A stretch of 64,000 bases of DNA from the NCBI RefSeq assembly GCF_005155025.1, contig NZ_CP039731.1, positions 1,550,001-1,614,000 on the forward strand, given 5' to 3'. The position numbers and the translations under genes are program-made. Positions within the stretch are counted from its first letter, which is position 1, and each line of letters starts with the position of its first letter. The DNA comes from Aquitalea aquatilis. Lineage in GTDB: Bacteria; Pseudomonadota; Gammaproteobacteria; Burkholderiales; Chromobacteriaceae. Shown in pieces: positions 30,569 through 42,602 of the stretch. The notes beneath the pieces were generated by a model. That model did not search any database. It saw only the letters and a program-made list of their open reading frames with translations, and had not been told where the DNA came from.

Positions 30569-31888
30569 GTGTCGAATACTTCTCTAGTTGGAAATACCAA
30601 TAAATTTGGTGATTTGAAGCGCCGTATCATGTTTTTGATCGGAGCTTTGATTGTTTACCGCATCGGCGCTCATATTCCGGTGCCTGGTATCAATCCTGCC
30701 GAACTAGCGAAGTTGTTCCACACGTCGCAGACGGGCCTGCTCGACATGTTCAACATGTTCTCGGGCGGTGCCCTCTCGAGATTTACGGTATTTGCCCTGG
30801 GCATCATGCCGTACATCTCTGCTTCCATCATTCTTCAGCTGGCTTCCGAGGTTCTGCCTAGTTTGAAGCAGCTGAAGAAGGAAGGCGACGCGGGACGTCG
30901 TAAGGTAACCCAGTACACACGTTATGCAACCGTATTGCTGGCCTCGTTTCAGAGTTTCAGTATCGCGGTAATGCTGTTTAAGCAGCCTAACCTGGTGGTG
31001 ACTGCCCAGTGGGAGTTCTACCTGACAACCGTGGTAACCCTGGTTACCGGCACCATGTTCCTCATGTGGCTGGGTGAACAGATTACCGAACGCGGTATCG
31101 GCAACGGTATCTCGCTGATCATCTGTGCAGGTATTGCATCAGGTGTTCCGGCTGCCATTGGCAAGACGCTCACGCTGACCAGTCAAGGCTCGCTGCCCAT
31201 CCTGTTTACCATCGTGCTGTTTGTTGGTGTTGCACTGATGACTTACGTTGTTGTGTTCGCAGAACGCGGTCAACGTAAAGTATTGGTCAACTACGCCAAG
31301 CGTCAGGTTGGTAATCGTGTCATGCAGGGCCAGAGCACGCACATGCCGCTCAAGCTCAACATGGCAGGGGTGATTCCGCCGATTTTTGCATCCAGCATCA
31401 TTCTGTTTCCTGCCACCATTCTTGGCTGGCTGGGCAACAATGAAAGCCTGGGTTGGCTCAAGGGCGTAGCTGACAAGCTGCATCCCGGACAGCCCATCTA
31501 TGTGCTGCTGTATGCAACGGCCATCATTTTCTTCTGTTATTTCTACACCGCTCTCGTTTTCAATCCGAAAGAGACGGCAGACAACTTGAAGAAAAGTGGT
31601 GCTTTCATCCCAGGTATCCGTCCAGGTGAGCAGACTTCGCGTTACATCGAGAAGATCATTCTGCGGCTGACACTTATCGGTGCGATCTACATTACGCTGG
31701 TTTGTCTGTTGCCGGAATTCCTCATCTTGAAGTGGAATGTACCGTTCTACTTCGGTGGTACATCACTGCTGATCATCGTGGTGGTCACCATGGATTTCAT
31801 GGCTCAGGTTCAGTCCTACGTACTGTCGCATCAGTATGAGAGCTTGCTGAAGAAGGCTAACTTCAAAGGCAATGCCCTTACCCGCTGA
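30569..31888 (+). CDS. secY: Preprotein translocase subunit SecY
   Basis: SecY is the ten-helix channel of the Sec translocon. The start is GTG ([19 protein letters not shown]), with AAGG upstream and no nearer ATG in frame. The 439-residue protein carries [28 protein letters not shown] and the cytoplasmic loop [19 protein letters not shown]. It is followed not by a functional infA but by an infA relic. Confidence 0.98.
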   Translation: MSNTSLVGNTNKFGDLKRRIMFLIGALIVYRIGAHIPVPGINPAELAKLFHTSQTGLLDMFNMFSGGALSRFTVFALGIMPYISASIILQLASEVLPSLKQLKKEGDAGRRKVTQYTRYATVLLASFQSFSIAVMLFKQPNLVVTAQWEFYLTTVVTLVTGTMFLMWLGEQITERGIGNGISLIICAGIASGVPAAIGKTLTLTSQGSLPILFTIVLFVGVALMTYVVVFAERGQRKVLVNYAKRQVGNRVMQGQSTHMPLKLNMAGVIPPIFASSIILFPATILGWLGNNESLGWLKGVADKLHPGQPIYVLLYATAIIFFCYFYTALVFNPKETADNLKKSGAFIPGIRPGEQTSRYIEKIILRLTLIGAIYITLVCLLPEFLILKWNVPFYFGGTSLLIIVVVTMDFMAQVQSYVLSHQYESLLKKANFKGNALTR

Positions 31889-31911
31889 CACACGTGTTCT
31901 CGCTGGGTTAT

Positions 31912-32127
31912 ATGGCTAGGTAAGACACCATCCAGATGCAGGGTGAGATCAGGCAGGAGCACCTGGGTGCTGCTGCAGGATCAAACTTGAGAATGGACAC
32001 GTAGTAATTGGGCGTAAGCAGTAATGACACAGATGTTCGCATCTGTGCCCTGGCTGTTTACAAGGTTACGGTGGAACTAATTCCATCCGATTTGACCTCT
32101 GCCCGTATCGTGTTCCGTGCGAAATAA
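31912..32127 (+). pseudogene. infA: Decayed infA (translation initiation factor IF-1)
   Basis: The start reads ATG GCT AGG TAA, then codes DTIQMQGEI, matching the IF-1 N-terminus MAKEDTIQMQGEI except for a stop at codon 4. After about 11 bases (one short of the expected 12) the frame shifts; in the new frame the segment KLENGHVVIGRK is recognisable, followed by TAA and TGA codons and about two missing codons. A further net insertion of about four bases restores the original frame, in which the C-terminus KVTVELIPSDL...SARIVFRAK and stop are clear. This is the canonical infA position between secY and rpmJ. With a nonsense codon and several frameshifts it cannot encode IF-1; a functional infA must lie elsewhere. 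Confidence 0.88.
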
Positions 32128-32163
32128 CGCACTCGCTCTTTTAGAGTAACGAAAGGAACTGAC

Positions 32164-32277
32164 ATGCGAGTACAGCCTTCGGTAAAGAAGATTTGCCGTA
32201 ACTGCAAAATCATCCGTCGCAATCGCGTAGTTCGCGTGATCTGCACGGACCCGCGTCACAAGCAAAAGCAAGGCTAA
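32164..32277 (+). CDS. rpmJ: 50S ribosomal protein L36 (zinc-binding type)
   Basis: A 37-residue protein, [20 protein letters not shown] and a basic tail. The zinc ligands Cys11, Cys14, Cys27 and His32 are all present, so this is the C+ form. AAAGGA lies ten bases upstream of the ATG. It sits between the infA relic and the rpsM promoter. Confidence 0.97.
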   Translation: MRVQPSVKKICRNCKIIRRNRVVRVICTDPRHKQKQG

Positions 32278-32280
32278 CAT

Positions 32281-32309
32281 TTGTTAGACCTGACTTTGCG
32301 TGTTACAAT
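32281..32309 (+). promoter_or_regulatory. Extended -10 promoter of the alpha operon
   Basis: TTGTTA (32281-32286), 17 bases, and TGTTACAAT (TG at 32301-32302, -10 hexamer TACAAT at 32304-32309) form an extended -10 promoter three bases after rpmJ. It would drive rpsM-rpsK-rpsD-rpoA-rplQ. Confidence 0.7.
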
Positions 32310-32347
32310 CGCAAACTTTTCAAGGTCTTAAGGCTTAAGGAAAGAGT

Positions 32348-32710
32348 ATGGCCCGTATTGCAGGGGTAAATATCCCCAATCATGCGCATGCCGTTATCGG
32401 CCTGCAGGCAATTTTCGGCATCGGTCAGACTCGCGCCCAGCAGATTTGTGTTGCTGCCAGCGTGAATCCCTCCACCAAGGTGAAGGATCTGACAGAAGCT
32501 GAGATGGAAACTCTGCGTGAAGCAGTGGCGAAGTTCACCGTTGAAGGTGACCTGCGTCGCGAAATCACCATGAGCATCAAGCGTCTGATGGACATGGGCT
32601 GCTATCGCGGTCTGCGTCATCGTCGTGGCCTGCCGTGTCGCGGTCAGCGCACTCGCACTAACGCTCGTACCCGCAAGGGACCGCGTAAGGCGATCGCCGG
32701 CAAGAAGTAA
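32348..32710 (+). CDS. rpsM: 30S ribosomal protein S13
   Basis: S13 contacts P-site tRNA and 50S bridges. The 120-residue protein starts [20 protein letters not shown] and has the C-terminal [19 protein letters not shown] tail. AAGGAAAG precedes the ATG. First gene of the alpha operon. Confidence 0.98.
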   Translation: MARIAGVNIPNHAHAVIGLQAIFGIGQTRAQQICVAASVNPSTKVKDLTEAEMETLREAVAKFTVEGDLRREITMSIKRLMDMGCYRGLRHRRGLPCRGQRTRTNARTRKGPRKAIAGKK

Positions 32711-32726
32711 CTAAAGGAACACAGAA

Positions 32727-33122
<396 letters not shown>

Positions 33123-33140
33123 TTCGGAGAGTGTGAGAAC

Positions 33141-33761
33141 ATGGCACGTTATATCGGCCCGAAATGTAAGCTCGCTCGTCGTGAAGGCACCGACCTTTTC
33201 CTGAAGAGCGCGCGTCGTGCACTGGATTCCAAGTGCAAACTGGACACCCCTCCTGGCCAGCATGGCGCTCGTAAGAGCCGCCTGTCTGACTACGGTGTCC
33301 AGCTGCGTGAAAAGCAGAAAATCCGCCGTATCTATGGCGTACTCGAGCGTCAGTTCCGCAACTACTTTGCGGAAGCTGTGCGTCGTAAAGGCTCCACTGG
33401 TGAAAACCTGCTGAAGCTGCTCGAGGCCCGTCTGGACAACGTTGTATATCGCATGGGCTTTGGCTCCACTCGTGCAGAAGCACGTCAGTTGGTAAGCCAC
33501 AAGGCTATCGTTGTGAACGGCCAGGTAGTTAACATTCCGTCTTTCCAGGTTAAAGCTGGTGACGTTGTGTCTGTCCGCGAAAAGGCCAAGAAACAGGCCC
33601 GTATCGTAGAAGGTCTGGCTCTGGCTGAGCAAGGTGGTTTCCCTACTTGGGTGTCGGTTGACTCCAAGAAGATGGAAGGCGTCTTCAAATCTGCTCCGGA
33701 ACGTTCCGAACTGTCTAGCGATATCAACGAACAACTCGTTGTGGAATTCTACTCCAAGTAA
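33141..33761 (+). CDS. rpsD: 30S ribosomal protein S4
   Basis: S4 initiates 30S assembly and, in E. coli, represses the alpha operon. The 206-residue protein lacks the N-terminal zinc cysteine cluster and has the S4 RNA-binding domain ([20 protein letters not shown]). CGGAGAG lies upstream of the ATG. Confidence 0.98.
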   Translation: MARYIGPKCKLARREGTDLFLKSARRALDSKCKLDTPPGQHGARKSRLSDYGVQLREKQKIRRIYGVLERQFRNYFAEAVRRKGSTGENLLKLLEARLDNVVYRMGFGSTRAEARQLVSHKAIVVNGQVVNIPSFQVKAGDVVSVREKAKKQARIVEGLALAEQGGFPTWVSVDSKKMEGVFKSAPERSELSSDINEQLVVEFYSK

Positions 33762-33784
33762 TCGCTAGCTCTTAGGGAATGACT

Positions 33785-34768
33785 ATGCAAAACAGCGCTT
33801 CGGAATTTTTGAAACCTCGTCTGATTGACGTGCAGCCGGTCTCCGCGACCCATGCACGCGTATCGATGGAGCCGTTCGAGCGTGGGTACGCCCATACTCT
33901 GGGAAACTCGCTGCGCCGCATTCTGCTGTCGTCGATGCCGGGCTTTGCTCCTACCGAAGTGACTATCGCTGGCGTTTTGCATGAGTATTCCGCACTTGAT
34001 GGCGTGCGTGAGGATGTCGTAGACATCCTCCTCAACCTCAAGGGCGTAGTGCTTAAGCTGCATGGTCGTGACAGTGTTGTGCTGACCCTGAAAAAGGAAG
34101 GCGAAGGCGCTGTCTTGGCTGGCGATATCGAGTTGCCGCATGACGTGGAAGTGATCAATCCGGAACACGTGATTGCTCATCTCTCCGTTGGTGGCAAAAT
34201 CGACATGGAGATCAAGGTCGAAAAAGGCCGTGGCTATCAGCCTGTGTCTGTTCGGTCCATGCATGAAGAAAACCGTTCCATCGGTACCATTCAACTGGAT
34301 GCTTCCTTCTCGCCGGTTCGCCGTGTGAGCTTTGCAGTGGAAAGCGCCCGTGTTGAGCAACGTACCGACCTCGACCGCCTGGTTCTCGATATTGAGACCA
34401 ATGGCGTCATCGAACCGGAACAGGCCGTGCGTAATGCTGCACGTATTCTGATGGATCAGCTGTCGATCTTTGCTGACCTCCAAGGCACAGCGGTTGAAGA
34501 AGTCGTTGAAAAGGCGCCGCCGATCGATCCGATCTTGCTGCGTCCGGTAGACGATCTTGAACTGACGGTTCGTTCGGCCAACTGCCTGAAGGCAGAGAAC
34601 ATTTACTACATCGGCGATCTGATCCAGCGTACTGAAACCGAGCTTCTGAAGACTCCGAACCTCGGTCGCAAGTCGCTGAACGAGATCAAAGAAGTTCTCG
34701 CTTCGAAGGGCCTGACTCTCGGCATGAAGCTCGAGAATTGGCCTCCGGCTGGTCTGGAAAAGCCGTAA
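33785..34768 (+). CDS. rpoA: DNA-directed RNA polymerase subunit alpha
   Basis: The alpha dimer scaffolds RNA polymerase and its C-terminal domain contacts UP elements and activators. I choose the second ATG ([17 protein letters not shown], 327 residues) since AGGGA lies six bases before it, while the ATG two codons earlier would have no spacer. The N-terminal domain has [20 protein letters not shown]; the CTD has [20 protein letters not shown] and [17 protein letters not shown]. Confidence 0.98.
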   Translation: MQNSASEFLKPRLIDVQPVSATHARVSMEPFERGYAHTLGNSLRRILLSSMPGFAPTEVTIAGVLHEYSALDGVREDVVDILLNLKGVVLKLHGRDSVVLTLKKEGEGAVLAGDIELPHDVEVINPEHVIAHLSVGGKIDMEIKVEKGRGYQPVSVRSMHEENRSIGTIQLDASFSPVRRVSFAVESARVEQRTDLDRLVLDIETNGVIEPEQAVRNAARILMDQLSIFADLQGTAVEEVVEKAPPIDPILLRPVDDLELTVRSANCLKAENIYYIGDLIQRTETELLKTPNLGRKSLNEIKEVLASKGLTLGMKLENWPPAGLEKP

Positions 34769-34792
34769 GTTTGAGACTAAAGGACATTAACA

Positions 34793-35188
34793 ATGCGTCA
34801 TCGTTACAGTAATCGTAAACTGAACCGCACGACCAGCCATCGTCTGGCGATGCTGCGCAACATGGCGAATTCGCTGCTGAAGCACGAAGTTATCGTGACC
34901 ACGCTGCCGAAAGCCAAGGAACTGCGTCGTGTGGCCGAGCCGCTGATTACGCTCGGCAAAAAGCCGTCTCTCGCCAACCGTCGTCTGGCGTTTGACCGCA
35001 CTCGTGACCGCGATATCGTGGTTAAACTCTTCGACGAACTCGGCCCGCGCTTCTCCGCCCGCAATGGTGGTTATGTGCGTATCCTGAAGTACGGTTTCCG
35101 CAAGGGCGACAACGCCCCGATGGCTCTGGTAGAGCTGGTGGATCGTGCTGAAGATGCCGTCGCAGTCGTAGATGACTCCGCTGAGTAA
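34793..35188 (+). CDS. rplQ: 50S ribosomal protein L17
   Basis: The 131-residue protein starts [20 protein letters not shown], the L17 signature, and ends with an acidic tail. AAAGGA precedes the ATG. It is the last gene of the ribosomal superblock and is followed by a terminator. Confidence 0.98.
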   Translation: MRHRYSNRKLNRTTSHRLAMLRNMANSLLKHEVIVTTLPKAKELRRVAEPLITLGKKPSLANRRLAFDRTRDRDIVVKLFDELGPRFSARNGGYVRILKYGFRKGDNAPMALVELVDRAEDAVAVVDDSAE

Positions 35189-35210
35189 TTTTCAGTGAAG
35201 TTGTGAAAAA

Positions 35211-35234
35211 AGCCAGCGTAAGCTGGCTTTTTTC
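35211..35234 (+). terminator. Intrinsic terminator after rplQ
   Basis: AGCCAGC-GTAA-GCTGGCT, flanked by an A-run upstream and TTTTTT downstream, forms a GNRA-capped terminator 22 bases after the rplQ stop. The symmetric A/T flanks could also terminate transcription from the minus-strand MOSC gene. Confidence 0.95.
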
Positions 35235-35372
35235 ATTTCTGAGTCTGTTTCGCAGGCCAGAATCCCTTGTCGGGCAGCTCAAACCGGGCTGGTGGCCGGC
35301 CGATTTTCACACGAGACTAATCAAGTCTGATGTTTCGACCGCCGGGCATGACCGCTATGCTCTGTTATCTAT

Positions 35373-36170
35373 TCAGAAGGTGTAGCGTGATTCTACAACT
35401 TCCACCGCAGCACCCAGTTCCAGTATCCCTTCACTGCGGGCGACAAGGTTGACTCCAAAGCAGATGCCTTCGGGCAGCTGGCGGGTGCGAATCAGCGTGT
35501 GCATTGGCTCGTTGTCGCTGGAGAATTCACCGGTTTGTGGATCGACTGTGGTCAACTGGCAGCGGGTACATGGCTTTGCCACATCAAACAGGATGTCGCC
35601 AATGCGAATGACGCTCCAGTCATCTTCTTCATAAGGCATGGCGCCATCGATAACCAGATTCGGGCGGAAGTGGCGCAGGCTGACCGCCTGAGGCAAGTCC
35701 TGATTCAAGGCATCCAGCGAAGCCTGATTGACTAGCAGATAGGGGTAGCCGTCAGCAAACGACATTGGCGTATTGCCAGATTGCAGGGTGCGGCGGGAGT
35801 GCATGCCGAGCCACAGCAATTTGCAAGGAATGCCCATGTACTGGCTAAACCAGCCATCCACATGACTGTCACCGTGCAGCGCGCTGAATTCATCCTTCCA
35901 AACTGCAGTGACAACCGGCAGGGTATAAACCTGGGTCATGGCCATCACAGCTGGCATGCCGGGTGCTTTAAGCAGCATGCCGCCCGGAATCAGATCCATT
36001 TCAATCAGCACCATGCGCGGAAATTCGCGCGCGGTAAGAAAGCGGCCTTCCGGTGTGACCAGCAGCCATTCGCGGTCGTGCAGCAAGCCTTGCTGGCTGG
36101 CATAGGCACGGCTATAGCTAATACCACGGGCCGATTTCATCGGATGCACGAACATCTGGCTCAGTTGCAT
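35373..36170 (-). CDS. MOSC domain-containing protein (YcbX-like)
   Basis: A 265-residue protein with an N-terminal MOSC beta-barrel region (MQLSQMFVHPMKSARGIS) and a C-terminal MOSC domain with PCTRCQ (200-205), the putative molybdenum-cofactor ligand cysteine region. Family members such as YcbX detoxify N-hydroxylated bases using Moco. No clear partner reductase is adjacent. It lies downstream of the MocR-type regulator on the same strand, 36 bases away, so they may be cotranscribed, though a functional link is not obvious. Confidence 0.88.
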   Translation of the reverse strand: MQLSQMFVHPMKSARGISYSRAYASQQGLLHDREWLLVTPEGRFLTAREFPRMVLIEMDLIPGGMLLKAPGMPAVMAMTQVYTLPVVTAVWKDEFSALHGDSHVDGWFSQYMGIPCKLLWLGMHSRRTLQSGNTPMSFADGYPYLLVNQASLDALNQDLPQAVSLRHFRPNLVIDGAMPYEEDDWSVIRIGDILFDVAKPCTRCQLTTVDPQTGEFSSDNEPMHTLIRTRQLPEGICFGVNLVARSEGILELGAAVEVVESRYTF

Positions 36171-36206
36171 GAAAACTCCGCTAAAAATGGTGGTTTGCCG
36201 CTCATG

Positions 36207-37625
36207 CTAGCATTGCTGGCCAGCTCTGGCACTGGTGTGATCCTGCAGAAAGCGCCATAAGCGCTCATCCTGGCTGTAGGCAACATTGAAGCGTAGCCAG
36301 TGGCTGGCTTCACCGTAGGGGCGGAACAGGTGCCCCGGTGCCAGCAGGATATCCTGTTTCAAGGCTTGCTCGGCCAACTGCATGGTATCAATGGGCTGTG
36401 GCGGCCTGGCGCACAGGAACAGGCCGTTGCTGGGGCGGGTAAACAATTGCCAGTCCAGTGCCAATAAGCGTTCGGCTGCAAGAAACTGTGCTTCGGCCAA
36501 GCGTGACTTCAGTTTTTCCACCTGTCGCCGGTAGCGGCCTTCGTTGAGCATTTCCAGCACCACTCGCTCATTCAGCTCCGGTGTGGTCAGGCCGGACATC
36601 ATTTTGTAGCGCAGCAGCTTTTCCACACTATCCGCCGGGCAGGCAATAAAACCCACGCGCAAGCCTGGCGACAGCGTCTTGGAAAAACTGTCAATGTAGA
36701 TGACACGACGCAGGCCATCCAGTGCGGCCAGCGTGGGTTGGCGGCCATGGGTGAAGTCCCCCGAAACATTGTCTTCCACCAGCAACAAATCGTATTGCTC
36801 GGCCAGCTTGAGCACCTGATGCGCCGTTTGTACCGAATAACTGGCACCGGTAGGATTTTGCAGCCAGGGATTGGTGAAGAAGGCGCGCGGTCGGTGAGTT
36901 TCGAGTAAGGCCTGCAAGGTGGGGATGTCAGGTCCTTGCTCGGTCCAGGGGACGCCCACCAGGTTGAAGCCGCGAAATGCCAGGCAGGACATGAGATTGC
37001 AATAGCCGGGATCGTCTACCAGTATGGTATCGCCGGGGCGTAGCAGCGCGCAGGCCACCATATCCAGCGCTTTGCTGGCCCCCTGTGTCAACAGGATGTC
37101 GTCCCCCTGTACTGGTACACCTTTTTCTGCCAGTTGCTGTGCCAGCTGCCGGCGTAGCACCGGATAGCCTTTGGGGTCGCCATAGCGCAGATTCATATCA
37201 CCATGCCGCGCCAGTGCACGCAGGGCTTTCTGTTGCGCTTCGATGTCATACCAGGCGGAGGGCAGCCAGCCACAACCGGCCTGCAATGCCTGTTCTGAAT
37301 GCTCGTATACATTGCGCAGCAGCCAGTGCTCATCGATGGGCAAGTCTTCCAGACGCGCTGCCTGGCGCAGCGTACCGCTGCGTTGGCGCACTTCCACGTA
37401 AAAGCCCGAACCCGGACGCGAACGCAGATAGCCCTGTGACAACAGGCGGTCGTAGGCTTCAACCACGGTAAACGGGCTGACACCATTATCCGTGGCGAAG
37501 CGGCGTATCGAGGGAATGCGCGTGCCGGGCCGCCAGTGACCGGCATCGATGGCATGGCTAATGGCGCTGACAATGGCGTCGACCAGGGTCTGGCCGGCTT
37601 GTGGACTGATGCTCAGGCTGGTCAT
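36207..37625 (-). CDS. MocR-family (GntR/aminotransferase-like) transcriptional regulator
   Basis: A 472-residue fusion of a GntR winged helix (about 10-80, with GTRIPSIRRFATDNGVSPFT) and an aspartate-aminotransferase-fold domain that binds PLP; the Schiff-base lysine is Lys316 in SFSKTLSPGLRVGF, with NPTG at 257-260. MocR proteins sense amino compounds or PLP and regulate adjacent metabolic genes. It is divergent from the aminotransferase/dehydrogenase pair across a 178-base region containing three direct repeats, so it very probably controls that pair. It is not obviously GabR, TauR or PdxR. Confidence 0.93.
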   Translation of the reverse strand: MTSLSISPQAGQTLVDAIVSAISHAIDAGHWRPGTRIPSIRRFATDNGVSPFTVVEAYDRLLSQGYLRSRPGSGFYVEVRQRSGTLRQAARLEDLPIDEHWLLRNVYEHSEQALQAGCGWLPSAWYDIEAQQKALRALARHGDMNLRYGDPKGYPVLRRQLAQQLAEKGVPVQGDDILLTQGASKALDMVACALLRPGDTILVDDPGYCNLMSCLAFRGFNLVGVPWTEQGPDIPTLQALLETHRPRAFFTNPWLQNPTGASYSVQTAHQVLKLAEQYDLLLVEDNVSGDFTHGRQPTLAALDGLRRVIYIDSFSKTLSPGLRVGFIACPADSVEKLLRYKMMSGLTTPELNERVVLEMLNEGRYRRQVEKLKSRLAEAQFLAAERLLALDWQLFTRPSNGLFLCARPPQPIDTMQLAEQALKQDILLAPGHLFRPYGEASHWLRFNVAYSQDERLWRFLQDHTSARAGQQC

Positions 37626-37674
37626 GGTTGCTTTCCACGGGAGGCAAGCAGGCAGCTAACCGCTGTGCTTGCTG

Positions 37675-37745
37675 AACTGTACTGGTGAATTTACCGATAC
37701 GGTCATGACAAATATCTGCATAACTGTACCTGTAATTGTATTGGT
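37675..37745 (+). promoter_or_regulatory. Candidate MocR operator: three direct repeats
   Basis: AACTGTACTGGT (37675-37686), AACTGTACCTGT (37722-37733) and AATTGTATTGGT (37734-37745) are 12-base direct repeats, each at least 10/12 identical to the first; the last two are adjacent and the first lies 47 bases (start to start) upstream. MocR regulators typically bind direct repeats in the divergent promoter region. I could not assign a confident -10 box for the catabolic pair. Confidence 0.6.
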
Positions 37746-37803
37746 GTGATGACTAAATTGTCAGACATCAGGCAGAGACGACTGCCGTCAGGAGGAAGAA
37801 CAC

Positions 37804-39120
37804 ATGACCGAACTCAATATGGATGCATTCTGGATGCCGTTTACGGCTAACCGCCATTTCAAGAGCGCACCGCGCATGCTGGTGAGCGCTGATGGCATGT
37901 ACTACAAGGACGACGCTGGCCGCGAGATCATGGACGGCTGTGCCGGCCTGTGGTGTGTGAATGCTGGTCACAATCGCAAGCCCATCGTCGAAGCCATCCA
38001 GAAGCAGATTGCCACCCTGGACTATGCGCCGCCCTTCCAGATTGGCCATCCCAAGGCCTTCGAGGCAGCGGAAAAGCTGGCGGCCATGGCGCCCCAGGGT
38101 CTGTCCAAGGTGTTCTATGTCAACTCCGGTTCCGAAGCTGCCGACACCGCGTTGAAGATGGCGGTGGCCTATCACCGCGTGCGGGGCGATGCCGCAAGGG
38201 TCAAGCTGATCGGTCGCGAACGTGGTTATCACGGTGTCAACTTCGGCGGTATTTCGGTGGGCGGCATTGCCGGCAACCGCAAGCTGTTCCCGGTGGCCTT
38301 GCCGACGGTAGATCACCTGCGCAGCACCCATGACCTGGCCCGCAATGCCTTTACCCGTGGTGAGCCGGAATTCGGTGCCGAATTCGCCGATGAGCTGGAC
38401 GCCCGCATTACCACCCTGCACGACCCGTCCACCATCGCGGCAGTGATTGTCGAGCCGATGGCCGGCTCCACCGGCGTGCTGATTCCGCCGAAGGGCTATC
38501 TCAAGCGCCTGCGCCAGATCTGCGACAAATACGGCATTTTGCTGATTTTTGATGAAGTGATTACCGGTTTTGGCCGATTGGGTGCGGATTGGGCTGCCAA
38601 CAAATTCGATGTGCTGCCCGACATCATCACCTGCGCCAAGGGCCTGTCCAATGGCGTGGTGCCGATGGGCGCGCTGCTGGTCAAGCCGGAAATTCACGAT
38701 GCCTTCATGGCGGCTGCCGCCGACCGTGCCATCGAGTTCCCGCATGGTTATACCTATTCGGCACACCCGCTGGCCTGCGCTGCCTCGATTGCCACGCTGG
38801 ACTTGTACCAGGAAGAGGGCTTGTTCCAGCGCGCCGCCGCCTTGTCCGGCCTGTTCGAAACCAAGGCGCACCAGCTTAAGAGCGTGAAAAACGTCAAGGA
38901 CATCCGTAACCTGGGCCTGGTCGCCGGCATCGAACTGGACAGCCGTCCGGGTGCGCCGGGTGCGCGTGGCTTCGATGTCTTCCTCAAGTGCTGGGAAGCC
39001 GGCGTACTGGTGCGCTTTACCGGCGACATCATCGCCGTCTCGCCGCCGCTGATCATCAGCGAAGCCGAAATCGACCGCTTGTTTGCCGTGATTGGCGACG
39101 CTATCCAGGCCACGGCCTGA
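37804..39120 (+). CDS. Omega-amino acid (beta-alanine)--pyruvate aminotransferase
   Basis: A class III PLP-dependent aminotransferase, 438 residues. The start [20 protein letters not shown] and the block [13 protein letters not shown] are characteristic of beta-alanine/omega-amino acid:pyruvate transaminases. The PLP lysine is Lys279 in [10 protein letters not shown], and [10 protein letters not shown] supplies the PLP-contacting Asp. It would convert beta-alanine to malonate semialdehyde. GGAGGAAG precedes the ATG. The downstream dehydrogenase, 35 bases away, fits the next step of the pathway. Confidence 0.93.
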   Translation: MTELNMDAFWMPFTANRHFKSAPRMLVSADGMYYKDDAGREIMDGCAGLWCVNAGHNRKPIVEAIQKQIATLDYAPPFQIGHPKAFEAAEKLAAMAPQGLSKVFYVNSGSEAADTALKMAVAYHRVRGDAARVKLIGRERGYHGVNFGGISVGGIAGNRKLFPVALPTVDHLRSTHDLARNAFTRGEPEFGAEFADELDARITTLHDPSTIAAVIVEPMAGSTGVLIPPKGYLKRLRQICDKYGILLIFDEVITGFGRLGADWAANKFDVLPDIITCAKGLSNGVVPMGALLVKPEIHDAFMAAAADRAIEFPHGYTYSAHPLACAASIATLDLYQEEGLFQRAAALSGLFETKAHQLKSVKNVKDIRNLGLVAGIELDSRPGAPGARGFDVFLKCWEAGVLVRFTGDIIAVSPPLIISEAEIDRLFAVIGDAIQATA

Positions 39121-39155
39121 ACGTATACCTCCAGAAAGACCGGACAGGATTCAAG

Positions 39156-40643
<1,488 letters not shown>

Positions 40644-40686
40644 GGACGACCCAGAGGCGGAGCCTGCGGGCTACCCATCTCTTTTG

Positions 40687-40712
40687 ACCCGGCCCGAGGC
40701 CGGGTTTTTTTA
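40687..40712 (+). terminator. Intrinsic terminator after mmsA
   Basis: ACCCGGCC-CGA-GGCCGGGT followed by eight Ts: a perfect 8-pair GC-rich stem with a strong T-tract, 43 bases after the mmsA stop. Confidence 0.96.
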
Positions 40713-40916
40713 TGTCTGGTGTGGTCGCCCTGGTGGTAGAAAAAGCCGGATTTGATGAAATTGAGGATGTATTCTGAAAGATGCTCTTCTAATTTGAAAT
40801 ATATCCATGGGTAAACCCCTGTGGCGAGTGGCCTGCATCGCGGTAGAATGACGTCGTACTGATATTTAGAGCAGTTGCTTGCTAGAAACACTGCCAACGG
40901 GACCAGAGAGAAAACC

Positions 40917-42557
40917 ATGAAAACAAATACCGGAATGAGCTTGCGCGCTCGCCTGATCGCCTGGCTATTGCTGGTGGCCTTGCTGATCTGTGCCTTGAGC
41001 GGGTTGGCGCTATACAACCAGCGCAATGCCATGTTGCAGGACAGACAGGACAAGACGCGCAATCTGACGGAAAGCGCGCTGGGCGTCATCAGCAGTTATG
41101 AAGCGCTGGAAGCCAGTGGCAAGCTGAGTGAGGCGCAGGCCAAGCAGATGGCGGCCACCACCTTGATGGCCAGTCATTACGACAAGAAAGAATATTTCTT
41201 CGGCTACGACCAGAACTGGAACTACGTCATCCACGGTGCCAAGGCCGCCATGCTGGGCAAGAATGTCCAGGGGCTGAAGACGCCGACCGGTGTCGATCTG
41301 GGGCAGTTGTTCATCGATACGGTCAGCAAGGGCAATGGCCAGGGTTTTGCTGAATATGTGTGGGACAAGCCCGGCTTTGATCAACCCCAGCCGAAGATTT
41401 CCTACCTGATGACCAGCGCGCGCTGGCATTGGGTGATTGGTACCGGCATTTACCTGGATGATGTCCGTGCCGCCTTCATGCAGCAGCTGTGGCTGACGCT
41501 GCTGGAGGTTGGCGTCATTCTGCTGTTGTTGCTGATTGCCGGGGTGTTCCTGATGCGCAGCATCCTGGGACAGCTGGGGGCCGATCCTGGCGATACCATG
41601 CGCGTGGTGCGCCGTATTGCCGATGGCCATCTGGATACCGTGGTGCCCTTGCAAGCCGGTGACAAGAGCAGCGTGATGGCCGCCGTGGCCGACATGCAGC
41701 AGCACCTGAAGCAACTGGTGCGTGAGATTGCTGACGAGGCTGGTCGCCTGTCGCAGATGAGCTCCGATGTGGCGCGCCGCTCCGATGCCGTGGTCAGTGG
41801 CTCTGACCAGCAAAGTGAGGCTGCTGCGGCCATGGCGGCTTCGATCGAACAGCTCACGGTCAGCATCAATCATATTTCCAGCCATGCCCAGGATGCGCGC
41901 AATCTGTCGCAAGAGTCAGGCCGCTTGTCGCGGGAGGGTGGCGAAGTGATTTCCAGCGCGGTGAGTGAAATGCACCGCATCAATGAATCGGTGGATCAGG
42001 CGGCGGTCACGATTGCCGATCTGGCCAGCAAGACCCAGACCATTTCCAGCATCATGCAGGTGATCAAGGATATTGCCGACCAGACCAATCTGCTGGCGCT
42101 CAATGCGGCCATCGAAGCAGCACGCGCCGGAGAGATGGGCCGTGGCTTTGCCGTGGTGGCCGACGAGGTGCGCAAGCTGTCCGAGCGTACTGGCCAGGCG
42201 ACTCAGGAAATCGCCGGCATGATCCAGGAAATCCAGACCAGCTCGGACCAGTCGCGTGCTTGTATGGAAGAGGCGGTAGGACGAGTGAAAACCGGTTTGC
42301 AACTGGCGGTGCAGGGGGGCGAGGCCATCTCGCATATTCGCGACAGCGCCACCGGGGTGGTGGATGTGGTGAACGAAATTTCCCATGCGCTGAAAGAGCA
42401 GGGCAGTGCCAGTACCGAAATTGCCCAGCAGGTGGAACTGATTGCCCGCAGCGCCAGCAGCAATGCTGCCGAATCCGCTGGCACTTCGCAGGAAGTGCAG
42501 GCCATGCACACCCTGGCGGATGATCTGCGGCAGCTGGTCTCCCGCTTCCATGTCTGA
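40917..42557 (+). CDS. Methyl-accepting chemotaxis protein with single Cache domain
   Basis: A chemoreceptor of 546 residues, starting at the ATG for [15 protein letters not shown]1 (about 12-32) is followed by a periplasmic ligand-binding region of about 155 residues of sCache_2 type ([34 protein letters not shown]), TM2, a HAMP-like segment and the cytoplasmic signalling domain with the hairpin-tip [19 protein letters not shown]. It senses small molecules, possibly carboxylates or amino acids, and signals to CheA/CheW encoded elsewhere. No C-terminal CheR-tethering pentapeptide is seen. It is monocistronic, with a terminator downstream. Confidence 0.93.
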   Translation: MKTNTGMSLRARLIAWLLLVALLICALSGLALYNQRNAMLQDRQDKTRNLTESALGVISSYEALEASGKLSEAQAKQMAATTLMASHYDKKEYFFGYDQNWNYVIHGAKAAMLGKNVQGLKTPTGVDLGQLFIDTVSKGNGQGFAEYVWDKPGFDQPQPKISYLMTSARWHWVIGTGIYLDDVRAAFMQQLWLTLLEVGVILLLLLIAGVFLMRSILGQLGADPGDTMRVVRRIADGHLDTVVPLQAGDKSSVMAAVADMQQHLKQLVREIADEAGRLSQMSSDVARRSDAVVSGSDQQSEAAAAMAASIEQLTVSINHISSHAQDARNLSQESGRLSREGGEVISSAVSEMHRINESVDQAAVTIADLASKTQTISSIMQVIKDIADQTNLLALNAAIEAARAGEMGRGFAVVADEVRKLSERTGQATQEIAGMIQEIQTSSDQSRACMEEAVGRVKTGLQLAVQGGEAISHIRDSATGVVDVVNEISHALKEQGSASTEIAQQVELIARSASSNAAESAGTSQEVQAMHTLADDLRQLVSRFHV

Positions 42558-42574
42558 GTCTGGTGATCCAAACA

Positions 42575-42602
42575 GAAAAGCCCTCGCAGGAGGGCTTTTT
42601 CT
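42575..42602 (+). terminator. Bidirectional terminator between chemoreceptor and lnt
   Basis: AGCCCTC-GCAG-GAGGGCT flanked by AAAA and TTTTT sits between the convergent chemoreceptor gene and lnt. The symmetric A/T flanks let it act on both strands; its right edge touches the lnt stop codon. Confidence 0.93.
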
